DNA of 64,000 nt from Macrotrachela quadricornifera (GCA_022393335.1 JAJEKB010021015.1:88211-152210), one strand, 5' to 3'; shown: positions 35,920 through 48,576, counted from the first letter of the stretch. The notes: generated by a model from the letters alone, not told the origin. Numbers and translations are program-made.

Positions 35920-36891
35920 CTATTTTATAGGAATTGTTGCAATACGTGGTGTACGGGATGCGAATGGTTGGACACGAGTAAATTTATGAAAAGCCAGAGC
36001 TGTTCGCAGATTCTGTCTAAAAGTTGATGATACAATAAAATAGAGATAGAATGATCCAATAGGTGATGCATAACCAAGAGTAGTAGCCATATTGAATATA
36101 AGAGTTTCCTGTGTACTTTGTAATAAAGATTTTTTTTGAGAATCAGTAGCTAATCGATAAATTCTCATTAGAACAATAGGCAATGTACTAAGAAACATTA
36201 GACTGAATTGTGCAAACATCATTCGATTAACTTGTTCTTGTAGACGGTTTCCTCGACCATTTACTGCAAATCTAAGATTTCGCCAAGTAAGTAAACTGAA
36301 TATTGCCAATATAATTAATGGTACACCAAAAGTGACAACCCAACTGAAGTATGATACAAACTGTGTATAAGCAAAAGGAGCATTTGGAGATCTACATAAA
36401 GGTGCCCAATAATAGGTAATAGCATCTTCGATAGAAATTGCTAGATAAATAAGAAACAATATTATTATAATAAGACTAGCTCTTGACTTGGTGAGAAAAC
36501 GACGACAACGTTCAATTCGCGAAGTAATAAGAAAACGATCAATACTGACTAGAGCAACACATAATAAAGCTAAATTTTGACTAATACGTCCGAATACAGT
36601 GCGAGATGCACAAAAGAATGCTGATAATGCTGCTATATCAATACCAGTAAGAATAGTTAAAGCTTGAGGAAAACGACCTGTCCATACAAGTACAATACTG
36701 GAGACAAAGGAAGTTAATAAAAAGATAGAACTTGTCATTTGATGAAATGTTTTGATACGAATAAATATTATAATATTCAATATATTACCCACAGTACCAA
36801 TAACAAGAACAACTAGAGCGAGATAGCCATTAAGTGCATCAGATGCTGATCGTAAGCGTAAAATTTCATCACTGACCGTAGTGCTTGCCAT
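35920..36891 (-). CDS. Rhodopsin-like GPCR
   Basis: Single-exon receptor of 323 residues with seven predicted spans. TM1 (about 23-46) carries GN at 35-36. C94 before TM3 and C166 in the second extracellular loop are the likely disulfide pair. TM3 ends with SIDRF (116-120), a DRF version of the DRY motif. TM5 lies at about 186-202, a polar third loop at 203-224 and TM6 at about 226-245. TM7 reads TLGYASPIGSFYLYFIVSS, followed by TFRQNL; the usual NPxxY becomes SPxxxFYLY, a form I associate with rotifer FMRFamide/chemosensory-type receptors. The short tail has several Arg/Lys. It would signal through G proteins at the plasma membrane; the ligand is unknown. It lies 2.4 kb from another minus-strand receptor (39334-40301), but the two are not close paralogues. 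Confidence 0.88.
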   Translation of the reverse strand: MASTTVSDEILRLRSASDALNGYLALVVLVIGTVGNILNIIIFIRIKTFHQMTSSIFLLTSFVSSIVLVWTGRFPQALTILTGIDIAALSAFFCASRTVFGRISQNLALLCVALVSIDRFLITSRIERCRRFLTKSRASLIIIILFLIYLAISIEDAITYYWAPLCRSPNAPFAYTQFVSYFSWVVTFGVPLIILAIFSLLTWRNLRFAVNGRGNRLQEQVNRMMFAQFSLMFLSTLPIVLMRIYRLATDSQKKSLLQSTQETLIFNMATTLGYASPIGSFYLYFIVSSTFRQNLRTALAFHKFTRVQPFASRTPRIATIPIK

Positions 36892-39333
36892 TCAGAATGT
36901 ATTAGTGAGAATGGAACGGCCGAAACGTGAGCTTTTGTGAAATGAACTATATTAAATATTAATTATCTTATTAGGATCCTCTTTTTTTGTTCATGTCCTT
37001 AAAAAAATGGATATGTATCTATCCGACCGTCTGTAACTGCGTAGAGTTGATTTATTTTAATTATAATATATAAACACTATCTGTCCTATGGTTATGCGAG
37101 ATGATAAAACAAGAGCTAAAAAATGAAAATGATGTTCTTCTTTTCTATTTGATATTAAATTTTCTTTTTTTATCCACTTTAATATTAAAAACTAATTAAC
37201 AAGAAAAAGCACTGATGTTTCTTATCTCGATGAAATACTTTGCCAGACATTAATATTAAAAAGGCAAATGATCTTAACGTTCAAGTGAAAATGGAGAACA
37301 CACAAAGTAGACGATTTTCTTTTTCTTATGTAGTTATTTTTTGATAGTGATAGACACGCAGAGATTTAATCTTTTTCGTACTATTACTAAGAACTGACTA
37401 AAAAATAGGAAAATCATCCACTTTGTTTATCCTGTTTTCACTTGTATGTTATTGAACGTTGAGATCATTTGGTTTTTTTTTTAATATTAATGTCTAATGA
37501 AGCGTCTCATGAAGAAAAAAAAACATCACTTTTTGTCTTTTTATCACACTTTAATTGTTAAAATTAAAATACCCAAAAGAACAGAATTTTATTATATCAA
37601 ATATGAAATTGCGTTTTGTTTGAAAAGTGAGGCATAAAAATGCACTAATACGGTATAAAGTACATTCAAATCTAGAGCACTCTTGTCTACATATTATTCA
37701 TTTCATGCTTGATTATCGTTCAAAATGAATAACATATCACGAAATGCCTATCTTATAGGACTCACTTAATAATCTAAAAATACTATTTTATATGTCACTA
37801 ATTATTATTGTTTTTCCTTAGTGCAATTTTCTTCTATATCTTTTTGAGCGTCATTTTGTTTGAAACGAACATTTGAATGACAAATTTTACTAATCTTGTA
37901 TGCACGCAATAATAAACATTTATTTGCTATGTCAATCTATTTTTTTTATGAACAATGCTGTTTTCTTACTGAATCTGATATTGATGAAAACTAAATGTAA
38001 ACGAAAAATAATTGAAGCTGTCATATTTTAATCATCATTATCATATCTAAATTCGTACATACGAAAGAAAACACGGTAATGACATAAAAGAATTTTTCGG
38101 ATGAACATGTATAACAAAGTCAAAAAGTAAGTTAGAAATGAAAAAGATAAAATGATGATGAAGTAAAAATTCAATAAAAATCATTTGAGAATAAAGTTTC
38201 CGTATATAAGCAAGTGAATGCTTAAATGCGCAAATCATGCATCAAATTATGCTACATAATTTTGGGTGTGAATTAGAGTGGGTATTATCTGAAACCAACC
38301 AATAAAATACAACAAAACAAGGAAAATAAGTAGGAAACTTTATTTCATGTTAGAAATGGTGAAAAAAATGTTATTAAAAGTAAGCCTTGATGAGAAGTTC
38401 GCATGAACGGACTAATATTGATCGATCATGACCATATCAATCAATTAATATTGCATATGTCTAAAATAATAACACACTTCGTTTCGTCTTTCATCATAGT
38501 AATAGCACGTGTAAGATTTGTAATTTATTCCATCTTATTATACTTAATGTTTCTTCGATTTGTTTATACCTTGAAACCTATGTGTATGAGGTTTTTCATA
38601 TGCAGAAAAAAAATCCAAGTGCTTTTCTTAATTTTGTCTTATATTCATATTCATTATTTCTTCTGTTTTACATACAATCTATCTATTTTATCTTTCAGGT
38701 TTTAACGTCAATTTATCGAGAGATACTATAATTTCAGTGCACCAGATAACGAGATTTACAGCATACATATTTTCAAAATGACTTCGATTTTCCAATCATT
38801 TATGATATGTCAGTAAATTTGAGATATTGTAGCGGTTTTAAGACAATGATATTAATGATTGAGTTATGATCTTTGTCTATAGAGATGAAAGTACTGATAA
38901 AAATTAATATTTACATGAAATTCACGTTTTATAGACATTTTTACTGATCTCAATACCGTCGATTCATTTGATACTGATTGACTAAATCTACTAAACTTTT
39001 TCCAATATGAGAAAATTCGATTTGTTTTATGTTGGATAACTTGTTAGTATGTGCCTGTTACATTATTTATATTTTACAAGTGTGTGTAAAATTAAATTCA
39101 TCACAGGTTATTTTCGTTTAATAAATCATCATTATAGTAGCGCTAAAAGGAAACACTGTCGCATTTATACGATTACTTCAATATAATCACCCCAAATACT
39201 AAAGATTCACTCAAAATGATCAACTTTGTAGATATAATAAATGATTGAGATAGTATACTGATTATTTTAGTAAATATCAAAGCATGTAATTTGTCATTAT
39301 ATAGAATAATATGGTTCGTTCAAATATAGATTG
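36892..39333. other. Intergenic with one fold-back element
   Basis: No gene. Contains the 400-bp fold-back at 37175-37575. Frames at 38047-38238 (minus) and 38403-38705 (plus) look like chance hydrophobic frames in AT-rich DNA. Confidence 0.5.
37175..37575. repeat. Fold-back element, arms about 175 bp
   Basis: The left arm (37175-37350) and right arm (about 37390-37575) are inverted. CAGACATTAATATTAAAAAG near 37243 mirrors TTTTTAATATTAATGTCT near 37477. GTGAAAATGGAGAACACACA near 37285 mirrors TTTATCCTGTTTTCAC near 37426. The spacer is about 40 bp. Arms have diverged by substitutions and small indels. No coding capacity. Confidence 0.6.
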
Positions 39334-40301
39334 TTAGAATGGAAGTATTCGATTTGGTTTCTGCCAACAGAATATTTGACGTTTTATTGTTCGACGAAAA
39401 CGACTCGATGAAATCAAAAACATGTAACAACTTCCCTAAATATACAATCGCAAAAAAATATCTATTCAATTATCTGATAAAAAGTGAATAAACATACTAC
39501 ATAGTAAAAATATGTTACTAGACTCAGGATTGTTGAGATAAAATCTTCACGAAGTAATTCATTTGTATCTAGATTAACTCTAGATATAATTAAATGGTAA
39601 GTATAATTAATACCATACGGAGTCATACTTATAACAGCAAGTACCACTTGAATCAAAGTCATCTTTGTCAGTTGACGATCAGCTTGTTTTACAACAACTC
39701 CAATTAAATGAATATTACGATAAGTCAGGTAGCCAAAAACAATCATTATTAATACTGGAATAGCACAGATAAGACCAAGAATATATATTGGAATATAAAC
39801 TCTATAGGCAGGACTAGTGGTTACACACAATTTAGTGATAGATGATATATTAAAAACTATAAAACAAGGAATTCCATGAAGACACCACGCAATAATCGTA
39901 ATAAATACAATTCGATGTGCCCATTTTATATTGTTAAAACGACGAAGAGAAATATTTTGTGACGTAGCTAGAAATTGATAAATTGTAGCTAGACAAGAAC
40001 AGGTAAAAGAAATTAAACTAAATGTTATAATAAAAAATTGTCGTGTTTTACACCAAATTATTGATGTACGAGTTAAATCCAGATCATAACCTACACTGAG
40101 AATACGAGTAATAAGATTAATCATTATAGTAGCGATATTAAACATTGAACCAATAAGAAAATAAAATGCACAAGGACTTGTACGATACGTACGAACACTT
40201 GAAAATACTATAATATTCATACCATTTCCGATTACACCAGTAACAACAAGAAATGATCCACCATAAATTGTCAATTGCTCACCAATGTATAATAATGACA
40301 T
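39334..40301 (-). CDS. Rhodopsin-like GPCR with non-canonical TM3 motif, two exons
   Basis: Exon 1 (40301-39501, 267 codons) and exon 2 (39435-39334) are separated by a 65-bp intron (39500-39436; GT on the minus strand after TYFYY, TTTAG before GSCYMF). The spliced protein has 300 residues. Exon 2 supplies the missing end of TM7 and a short tail, CYMFLISSSRFRRTIKRQ and onward, similar to the FYLY-SS-FR endings of rotifer receptors. Without this intron the frame stops within TM7. TM1 has GN at 25-26. C84 and C159 are the probable disulfide. At the end of TM3 the DRY position reads IYQF (107-110), so the conserved Arg is absent. This may alter or abolish classical G-protein coupling, or mark a subfamily. 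TM5 is at about 168-191 and TM6 at about 214-238. Ligand unknown. Confidence 0.85.
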
Positions 40302-43300
40302 TACGATCTTTTTTCACTTTTAATGTGATTAAATAATCTATAAAGAATAATCTTTAAATTTTAATTGCTAAGTGTGATAAAAATGTAAAACAAAAGATAA
40401 TTATTCTGTTTCATAAATAGCTATGTAGGCGTAAAGAAGTAAAAAAGTAATTTTACATCAATTATAATATGAGTTTGAAATAGAAATTTACGTCAACATT
40501 AAGAGAGTAGGTTGTAAAAGTTATCAGTCATTTATAAGTTGTTTATCAATTCGACATTTGATTTTAATGAAAATTTATATAGTATCCCGACGAAAAGGAT
40601 AGGATCGTAGTAAATAAAATTGTAGGCCTTTCTATTTGATCATTATATTCATCATAATGATTCCAAAGATTGGATGCATTATTATCGTCATGAAAAAGAG
40701 TATCGGAAAGCTTTAAAAATGGCTGAGATCCTTGTAAAATTGTTCTAAGGATGAATTTTGTAGTTGTAAAATATGTTTCAATATAAGAGTAAGACGTTAT
40801 TTTTCAATTCTGAGCAACTCGTTTTTGATGTATCAGTTCACTACTTTGGTTGATGAATATTACTGTCATATTTCAATTCATGTTTTTTTTTATTTACCAT
40901 ACTGTAGGAATATTTAATCTACATTAAATCTTTTCTTTTTCTGCCTGTTAAATTATTTCATTTTCTCGCTTTCCCATCCTTTCTTCGACATGAAGAATTC
41001 CTTTTTCAAAGTAATTCTTCACTAGCGATGACACCTACTCAATTTTAGTAAGATGCTTATTTTAAGTATAATTATAATTAAGATAAATCTGATGATTTAC
41101 TTATTTCTGTTGGAGTCTTCATGTAACGTTGGAAACGTCATTTATATTCGAATCTGAATTAGATAATTATTCTACATACTTGGAAATTTTCATAGTTTAT
41201 CAGATATTGTGTTTCGACTACCAATTGTAAATATACTCAGGATCTGAAGAGTATATCCTTTCTCTTTTTCCAACTTTCTCAAATAATAGAGTGAAAGTTG
41301 TTGTAGACTTAGAATTCGTAGATGCGTACCCCTGTAAGATACATGTAATGAGATTAGACATGGTTCGAAATTGACACCTAAAGTTACATTAACTGGAATT
41401 GGAAAGTAATAGAAAAATGATTATAGATACCGTGGAAGAAAGAATTTTAATAAATTCTAGAATGTGATGTAAGTCCATGTTGAGTTTATATTTGTCCCTT
41501 CTATATGAAAGACATTTACAGTTTTCACAAAAGATACTCGATCTAATTGTTTCACACATATTGTAGTCAAAAAGAAGAGTAACCTACTATTTTGATATGT
41601 ACCGTGTTACATTCATATTTTAGTGCATCGCGCACGATTGATAACATCAAGAAAATGAGTGTATGACTGTTGATGGTCGTTTACATGAACGCAAATGGGA
41701 ATGTAGCCATCAAACCAAAGTAAAATACAGTACATTTGTATAATTGAAAAATTTTAATTTATTTTAAAATAAAAATATGTAATAACCAGTTTGTGTCACG
41801 TCCAGATTACACAGTTAAATATCTCTTTAACATTCATTTACGTGTCTTTTTACTCATTCAATTATATATAAACGATCTTATCTTGTTTTTTTTGTTGATT
41901 ATTCTCAATTATGCAATATTTAAAAACACTATAAGATATCGATAGTTCAGATCTACTTCAAGTTGAATTCAAATGAGTGAATATCAAGATCTCATTGATC
42001 AATACTTAAAAAATAATTGTGTACTGCTACCAAAAATTTGGACATTTTTTGCAAATATAAAAATTGTGATGTAATAGAAAATAACAATTATCCTTTAGCT
42101 ATTTTCATGAAGATATTTAGTTTGAGAAATCTTTAGCATTTATATTATAATAAATTTATACGATTAATTTTTATTTGAAATCTTTGAACATATGATGGAT
42201 TTCAACGAATTGTATATAAAAAAATATTTATATATTTGGTAATTTTATCGATATTTGTAAGTATATAATCGGTTAAAGCTACATGTTTAATCAAAGCAGA
42301 TCAAACTTTCATGATTAAATTTAAATGAATTTTAGTTTGATTTCGTACATCTTCTTCAGAATAAAAATTGCTTGATACTCGTAGAATTTTAAAATTACAA
42401 AGCTCTCAATTATCAGAATTAATTCTATTTTGCTTTATATAAAATGTAATATTAAGCAACCTAAACGAAAGATTCGAGTTTGTATGTTAAAGTCGCATAT
42501 AACGATTATTACTAATAGAAACAAACATGAGTTTGTTGACTAAAAATTGTTGAAAACTTACAAACTTCGGTTATTTACCATTTATATAAAAGTAAATACA
42601 TTTATCTTTTGGATAAAAAAATGTTCAAATTAAGTATACTACTCTTCTAAAGATAGCTCTTCAAATATTATTAGTCGATCTACTTGCTATCGTTCTTTGT
42701 TTTTCTTGTTAATGTAAATAAAATATTGTTATTATTTTGTTTCCTCTATTTTTATATAAATGAATTACATTTAATAAATTTTTTGTTATTTCTAATACAC
42801 ATGTCAGATTCAAGAATACAAAGAACTCTGATAAGAACTTCAAGAAAAACAGAAGCAGACAGAAATATAAGTAAGAAAGAATCAAACAAGAATCTAGATT
42901 GAGAACCATGAAAAGCCAAAAATTTGGAAAAAATGTAGGACAAGTTCCTCGACTAGTGATATAATTGAAGAACTGTGTAAGTTAGATGATGAAAAAAATT
43001 TAAGATTTTCGTATCAAAACATGATGAAACAGTAAAATTCGTTTAAAAATGTCATGTGAGCATCTTTGATGCATAATTATTACAACATTTATAGAATCAA
43101 ACAATACAATTCATTTTAATTTCGATAAATTTTTTAGTTTTTTCGTAAAAATAATTTATAATATTAGTAGAATATTTAATCTTATTGATTACGATTATGT
43201 ATCAACAATTATTTATTCATTATTTATAAAACTGTACTTCTTCTGTACTTAATAAGAATATACTGATTAACTTTCACATTGACGTCACAACGTTGAACTT

Positions 43301-43480
43301 TGTTGAAAAGGTTAAATTTTAGTAAACATATCATGAAAAATAATCCATTTCTGTAACCACTAAATCTTAACCAACGAAAACCATATTGTGGTATAATAAT
43401 ATGTGTATCAAAACTATACAATTTTTGCTTGATAAGCAGAACTTAGATTTAGTTATGAGGCAGACTTACAAGGTAATAAT

Positions 43481-43651
43481 CTCAGGTGTTAATCCATTTT
43501 TCAGTCTATGTTTCGTGCTTCTTGTAGATCCTAATGAACTATGTCTATAGTGAAAAAAGTTCGAAACTTGAACTTTTTTCACCATAGACATAGCTCACTA
43601 GAATCTGTAAGAAGCGTGAAATCCCGACTGAAAAGCAGATTAACACCTGAG
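43481..43651. repeat. 171-bp imperfect palindrome (hairpin)
   Basis: The sequence from CTCAGGTGTTAATC to GATTAACACCTGAG folds on itself almost end to end. The inner part pairs CTATGTCTATAGTGAAAAAA with TTTTTTCACCATAGACATAG around a loop of about 10 bases near 43567; mismatches and small indels interrupt the outer arms. Arms are about 80 bp. It may be a small MITE or a hairpin RNA precursor. Confidence 0.7.
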
Positions 43652-43787
43652 AAGGTTTTCGTGTTAGTAAAATGTTCTTTATACTATTGTATATATTCAA
43701 TAGGATCATTAGTTAAACGACGACTGTATACATAAACATATAAACATATTCTAATTTATTTGTTGATAAAAAATATCAAAATTTTGG

Positions 43788-44066
43788 TCAAATAATAATA
43801 ACATCTTGTAAAGTACATCGATAGTCTTCCTCATTACGATATTTTATTAATATATCAGCGTCAAGTGAATAATCATTAGCAAATTTTAGTGCTTCATCGC
43901 TAACGATTGAACGTATATACTTTAATGATTCATGTACAACTTTTATATATACTATATAGAGAACCTTTTAAACCTTCATTCTCGACTGTGTGAATCAGAC
44001 TAGAGCCATTTTTCCAGCATCAACACCAATCATCCAGAGATAAAAAAAAGGTTCTTGTGTAAGAGC
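43788..44066 (-). pseudogene. Decayed coding fragment, unidentified
   Basis: On the minus strand, a splice-acceptor-like sequence (TTGTTTTGTAG) ends at 44067. It is followed by ALTQEPFFYLWMIGVDAGKM, then, after frame changes, LIHTVENEGLKGSLYSIYK, then LKYIRSIVSDEALKFANDYS and a further in-frame stretch to a stop at 43788. The amino-acid composition is that of a real soluble helical protein rather than AT-rich noise, and upstream a donor-like GGTATGTCATC near 44160 could mark an intron. At least two frame breaks and a stop disrupt it. I do not recognise the family. Confidence 0.4.
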
Positions 44067-46118
44067 CTACAAAACAACTATATTGTATGTTTTGCATAGA
44101 AAATACTCTTTAATATACACTATGACTTGAAAAACGATCAAAAATATTGATGACATACCTTTGAAATTCATTCATGAGTTAGAGCAATAAGAAGACATGT
44201 AACATTTCAAATCCTACTTTTGATGACTCTTAATAGAAAAAGGAAAAGTACAGTAAATGTAAGAAAGCGATTGTGTAATATATATATGAATAATCAAATA
44301 GCAGATAAAAATATTTCTGTCCTATTCATAAGAATTAAAAAAAAGAAAAATAACTATTTCTCACTAATAAACAAATAACATCCATCGAAAACTGATTCAC
44401 TTATCCCTATACTGAGAGAATAGGATCTAGAAACCTAAATTCATCTATGCCTATCGGACTTTCTATCTATCTGACTCTATAACATTCTGGTAACTAACGA
44501 TCTCATACATTTGCTTCAAAAACTGGTTGAGAGATTAAAGAAATCTAATCGGTGCGATTTAGATTAATCAACAGATGAAAATGATCGTATGCTAACTTGT
44601 TTAGCATGATTCAATTATTTTTTAATACGATATAAGCACGTAAATGATGTATCAATAAATAAAAACTTGATGAATGACTGATTATATAGAATTATGATAA
44701 ACAAAAATCATAGTTTTTCAATTATCTGATGAAACGTGTTGCTTCAGTTGAAACTGTGCCAAAACATATTAATCATTAAATTTTGACAATATCGTAAATA
44801 GCTATTCAATTTTTTCATAATTGGTATATTTTAGCGCTACTTATATGCTTAAATAAACAAAAAACATTTTTTTTTAAAGTCTAAATTTTTTTTTATTATA
44901 GTTAATATACTCAAGCACATCTCAAATTTTAATCTATTTCATATATTACTTGCTCATCCATTTTACATTGAACAACTTCAATAATATTGAATAATTAAAC
45001 AACGTTCTTCATGTTTAATTCACATCATCGGTTTATTTGAATTCGAAAGTAATTCAACGATATTTAATAATCCTCGTCTCAGTCAATGACTCAACACTGT
45101 CTAATGGCCATTTGCGTCATAGTTGCGTGACCGTAAGATAAATTCCTGTTTCTAGATACTATACTTACGGTCTAGGGAATATTTATAACTGTTCCAATGC
45201 ATAATGAATTGGTCTTTTGTCATTGATATATATTTATGTATTTCTGCACTGGTCACTAGAAGTATTTATACTATCTTTGCACATATGGGTAGTGATGCCA
45301 GTCAAATAGGCACTAAACCATTAAATAATCATCCTCCTGAGTCATTCAATCCTAGTGCTGGCTTAGTCCAAGTTAACTGATGATGACATTTCCATATCTT
45401 TTTTTCTTTTCATATTATTTTGATTATAGATTGTGAATAAACGTATGAAGTTCTATTACAGCATGAACACAACATTTCGTGTTGATAAAAAACCTTGTTT
45501 AGAAAACTACGTTTTAGATGTATATCTTTTCTGTTTCCTAGACCGATCGATTATTTAATTCGATTCATTAATTTATATTATTATGTGCGCTAACGATCGA
45601 GATATTTCAATAGAATGAAACTTGCCCAACGGAAACCATAGGAAACTTTGCTGTATTTTTTCAAATTGTTTTATTGCTTGACGATAGAAGAGAACCAGCT
45701 GAAAAATATATGAATCACACGAACAAATAGTCTAATAATCGATCTCATCAACAGTATATAGAGAGGAAGAAACAGACATTTTCGTTCTCTTCATACCCAT
45801 TTACATATTCATAGGATTTCATTGATTCGAACCCTTCCCATAGAATCGAAAATTGGTATCGTTTGATTTATTATAGTTGACAAGAGTTGGACGATGCAGC
45901 CACAACTGCGAAATAATATTATATGAATAAGTAAGAGAAAAATAACCGACATTGTATATTCATTTTTTCTCTTTCTGTTCTTAATCTGTCTCTTTTCTTT
46001 GTGCAAATAATTTTTTTCCGTTCGCTACCACCATCCTACATACCAACAACTATTTATTTGATAATTTTGTGTGTTGTAGATACCCATACCTGCATTTGTT
46101 GAAGTGAATTAATTCGAA

Positions 46119-46807
46119 ATGAGTTATGCACCAGTAACAGAAAAAGTGCATGTTGCACCAATGCAAATCTCAGGAACACGAAATAATTTTCCTGATTCTC
46201 AACAAAATGGTGACATTCGACGAACAAGACGAATTCTTCTGGTTCTTCTAATTATTGAATTAGTATGAATCATTGTGACATTGATTTATATTTGATCTCG
46301 GACTAAATTTGTTTTTTCTCATTCAATAGATTTTGGCATTGTTCTATTTTATTGAACATATTGTGGCACTAGCTCAATACAATCGCTTTCATCCATCATC
46401 ACGTGATAAAACATTGAATGGTGCCTTGATTGGCAATGTTGTTTCAGGTGGAATCTCCGTTCTTTATACTATTCTTTTCATTGTGGTCGTTTTCAAATAC
46501 GTTCGTATCGGTATTCTTATTGTAAGTAACTTATTCTGATTGATTCATTTCTCGAAGCATTTCTTTATGATAGTTTGCCTGGTTGGGTCTTATTCAACTC
46601 ATCTGTATATTGATTGTGATCGTTCTTTCTATCATTGCCGTTATTGCCATCTCTGCTGCCGCACAAGCAGCTGGTGTTGGTCTTGCTATTAGTGTCGTTG
46701 TGATTGTCGTGGCAGTCATTGCTTCTATTCTGACGATTCTGATTGTCATTTTCTCCTTTAAATTGGCCAAGTTACTGAAAATGCAAGAAACTTATCAAAG
46801 CGTTTAA
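46119..46807 (+). CDS. Four-TM membrane protein of unknown family, three exons
   Basis: Join 46119-46262, 46330-46521 and 46574-46807: 189 residues. The introns are 67 and 52 bp, both GT-AG and both phase 0 (GTATGA...CAATAG; GTAAGT...TGATAG). A hydrophilic N-terminus of about 38 residues (SYAPVTEKVHVAPMQISG and onward) ends in the basic RRTRR. TM1 spans the first junction (LLVLLIIELV-ILALFYFIE), TM2 is in exon 2 (VVSGGISVLYTILFIVVVF), and TM3 and TM4 are in exon 3, separated by a short AAQAAG turn. TM3 and TM4 are very rich in Ile/Val. The C-terminus is short (KLLKMQETYQSV). The layout recalls MS4A/CD20-like or other small tetraspan proteins, but no diagnostic motif is present. AATAAA lies at 46885. 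Gene structure is well supported, function not. Confidence 0.8.
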
Positions 46808-47821
46808 GCCAGAAGAGAACATATTCTTCTTAAAACTCAAGCCTTCTCCCTCTTCTTCTACCTTAATCAAATATTCATCTCTTCAATAAAATTTCATTTT
46901 TAGACAAAAAAAACGACTTCTTTATCTTGAGGGTGGACAAGTTGATTAAGTTGAATAAAGTATTCTACCTTTTTAATATAGATTAGCGAAACCTGCCAAG
47001 TTTCGATAGCGATTTGATTTTATTCATTCTGTTTTTGATAGTAAAATAAATGATTAACGACAAAAGGAATGCGATTTTCTAGATCCAATAAGACAAAACA
47101 TTAGAATGAAATTCGTGGGAGAATGACATTAGTAGCCCAGACAAAAGATGCCTCCAATTAGTTTCCAAAAAATCAGATTACTTTCAGAAAATATTCAGTG
47201 AGATAAAGCATATCTGTTGGTGAAGATCAAGTGAAAATACAAACATCCTCAAAACACACCAATACACGTATCTGTCTCGCTGAGAGTGACGATGACAACA
47301 CAAATCAATGACATCTGTTTCGTTGAGAATGTAACTAATAAATTTAGATTAAAAAACCGAATTTCTTTGCCATAAATTGGTTCGCCTTCATTTTTAGGAA
47401 ACTTATTTCATTCTACGCCTTGTGTTCATGATAGCCGCTTCTCGATGAAGTAAGGTGAAAGCAGTTCAAACTTCACGGGAAAAAAAACTAAAGAGGGTTA
47501 CAAAATCGACGAAAATGTAATGAACTTGACATGACTAATAGCGCCAGTACTAAGAGTTTTGAGTCTATAGTCGATTTAACAACTTTTTTATACTTAATTC
47601 TGATGCTGAATCTGTAAAAATTTTTCGATCGGAAGAAAGTATTTGCTAAAACTAAAAAATAGATTCTTATGGTCAGCATCTCATATTCTATCAAATAATA
47701 TTAAAAAAAAAACACGAAAGAAATTTTTTATTTGAATTTTACGGTGTGAGCACCTTGCAGTCCTTGCTCTACGATCCAAAATGACTGTTGAACGAGCGTA
47801 TATAAGCATGATTTTCTTTAT

Positions 47822-48215
47822 CTAACGAGCGAACGTACCAAGGTAATTAAGCTGTTTAGACTCCATCTTTTAGCGAGAAGAAGACCTCGATGAGGTATGA
47901 AAAATCTCAAAAGGATATACGTGCCTTTAGACCTCCTTCCCAGAATTATGGCTATTTTGTAACAACAAATCAAATGACATTATTTTGAGCTGAAATTTAG
48001 GCCACATATAGCTACACTTATGACTAGAATGAGCTCAAAATAATGTCATTTGATTTGTTGGTACATATGGAGTTAAAGACTAAAATAGCTACAACAGTGG
48101 AAAGAAGGTCTAAGGGCACTTATTCTTTTGAGATTTTTCATACTTCATCGAGGTCATCTTATCGCTAAAAGATGAAGTCTAAACGGCTTAATCACCTCGA
48201 TACGTCCGTTTGTAA
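47822..48215. repeat. Fold-back element, arms about 170 bp
   Basis: The left arm (AAGCTGTTTAGACTCCATCT near 47850) mirrors the right arm (AGATGAAGTCTAAACGGCTT near 48171). The inner ends AACAAATCAAATGACATTAT (47964) and ATAATGTCATTTGATTTGTT (48041) match perfectly. The spacer is about 45 bp. A conserved GATGAGGTATGAAAAATCTC near 47890 has its inverse near 48133. Typical of a non-autonomous DNA transposon; no coding capacity. Confidence 0.75.
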
Positions 48216-48534
48216 GCTATTGTTCATAACAAAAACTCTTAAATATTAGTCATATCAAAATGTTAAGTTTCAATTTATTCTGATGCTATTAATGTTTATT
48301 TCTAGTTTCGAATTGATGATTTAAAATGACCTAAGGTGATTTATATAATTTAAATTTGACTTTTCAGCTGATTGAAATCAGTTATGACCTTTTTTGTTAT
48401 ACTTCACTTCTCTTCATTACTTTTTCCTGTGACTTCTTCTTTCACTATACTATAAAATGATGTTCATAGTGATAAGACATGGTTGGTGTGTCGAAATAGC
48501 TCGACAAACATCATAGACACGAATCGTGATGAAG

Positions 48535-48576
48535 TTGTACTTCCAGTTTGTTGTACTTCCAGTTTGTTATACTTCC
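48535..48576 (+). repeat. Short tandem repeat, 16-bp unit
   Basis: TTGTACTTCCAGTTTG occurs twice in tandem, followed by a third, partial and slightly changed unit (TTATACTTCC). Confidence 0.85.

Larger units (their letters stand above)
40302..46118. other. Intergenic, mostly featureless
   Basis: 5.8 kb with no intact gene. It contains a perfect-looking long hairpin at 43481-43651 and a decayed coding fragment at 43788-44066, both listed. A short plus frame at 42684-42902 ends in a polar peptide (RTLIRTSRKTEADRNISKKE) that resembles nothing I recognise. Confidence 0.5.
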
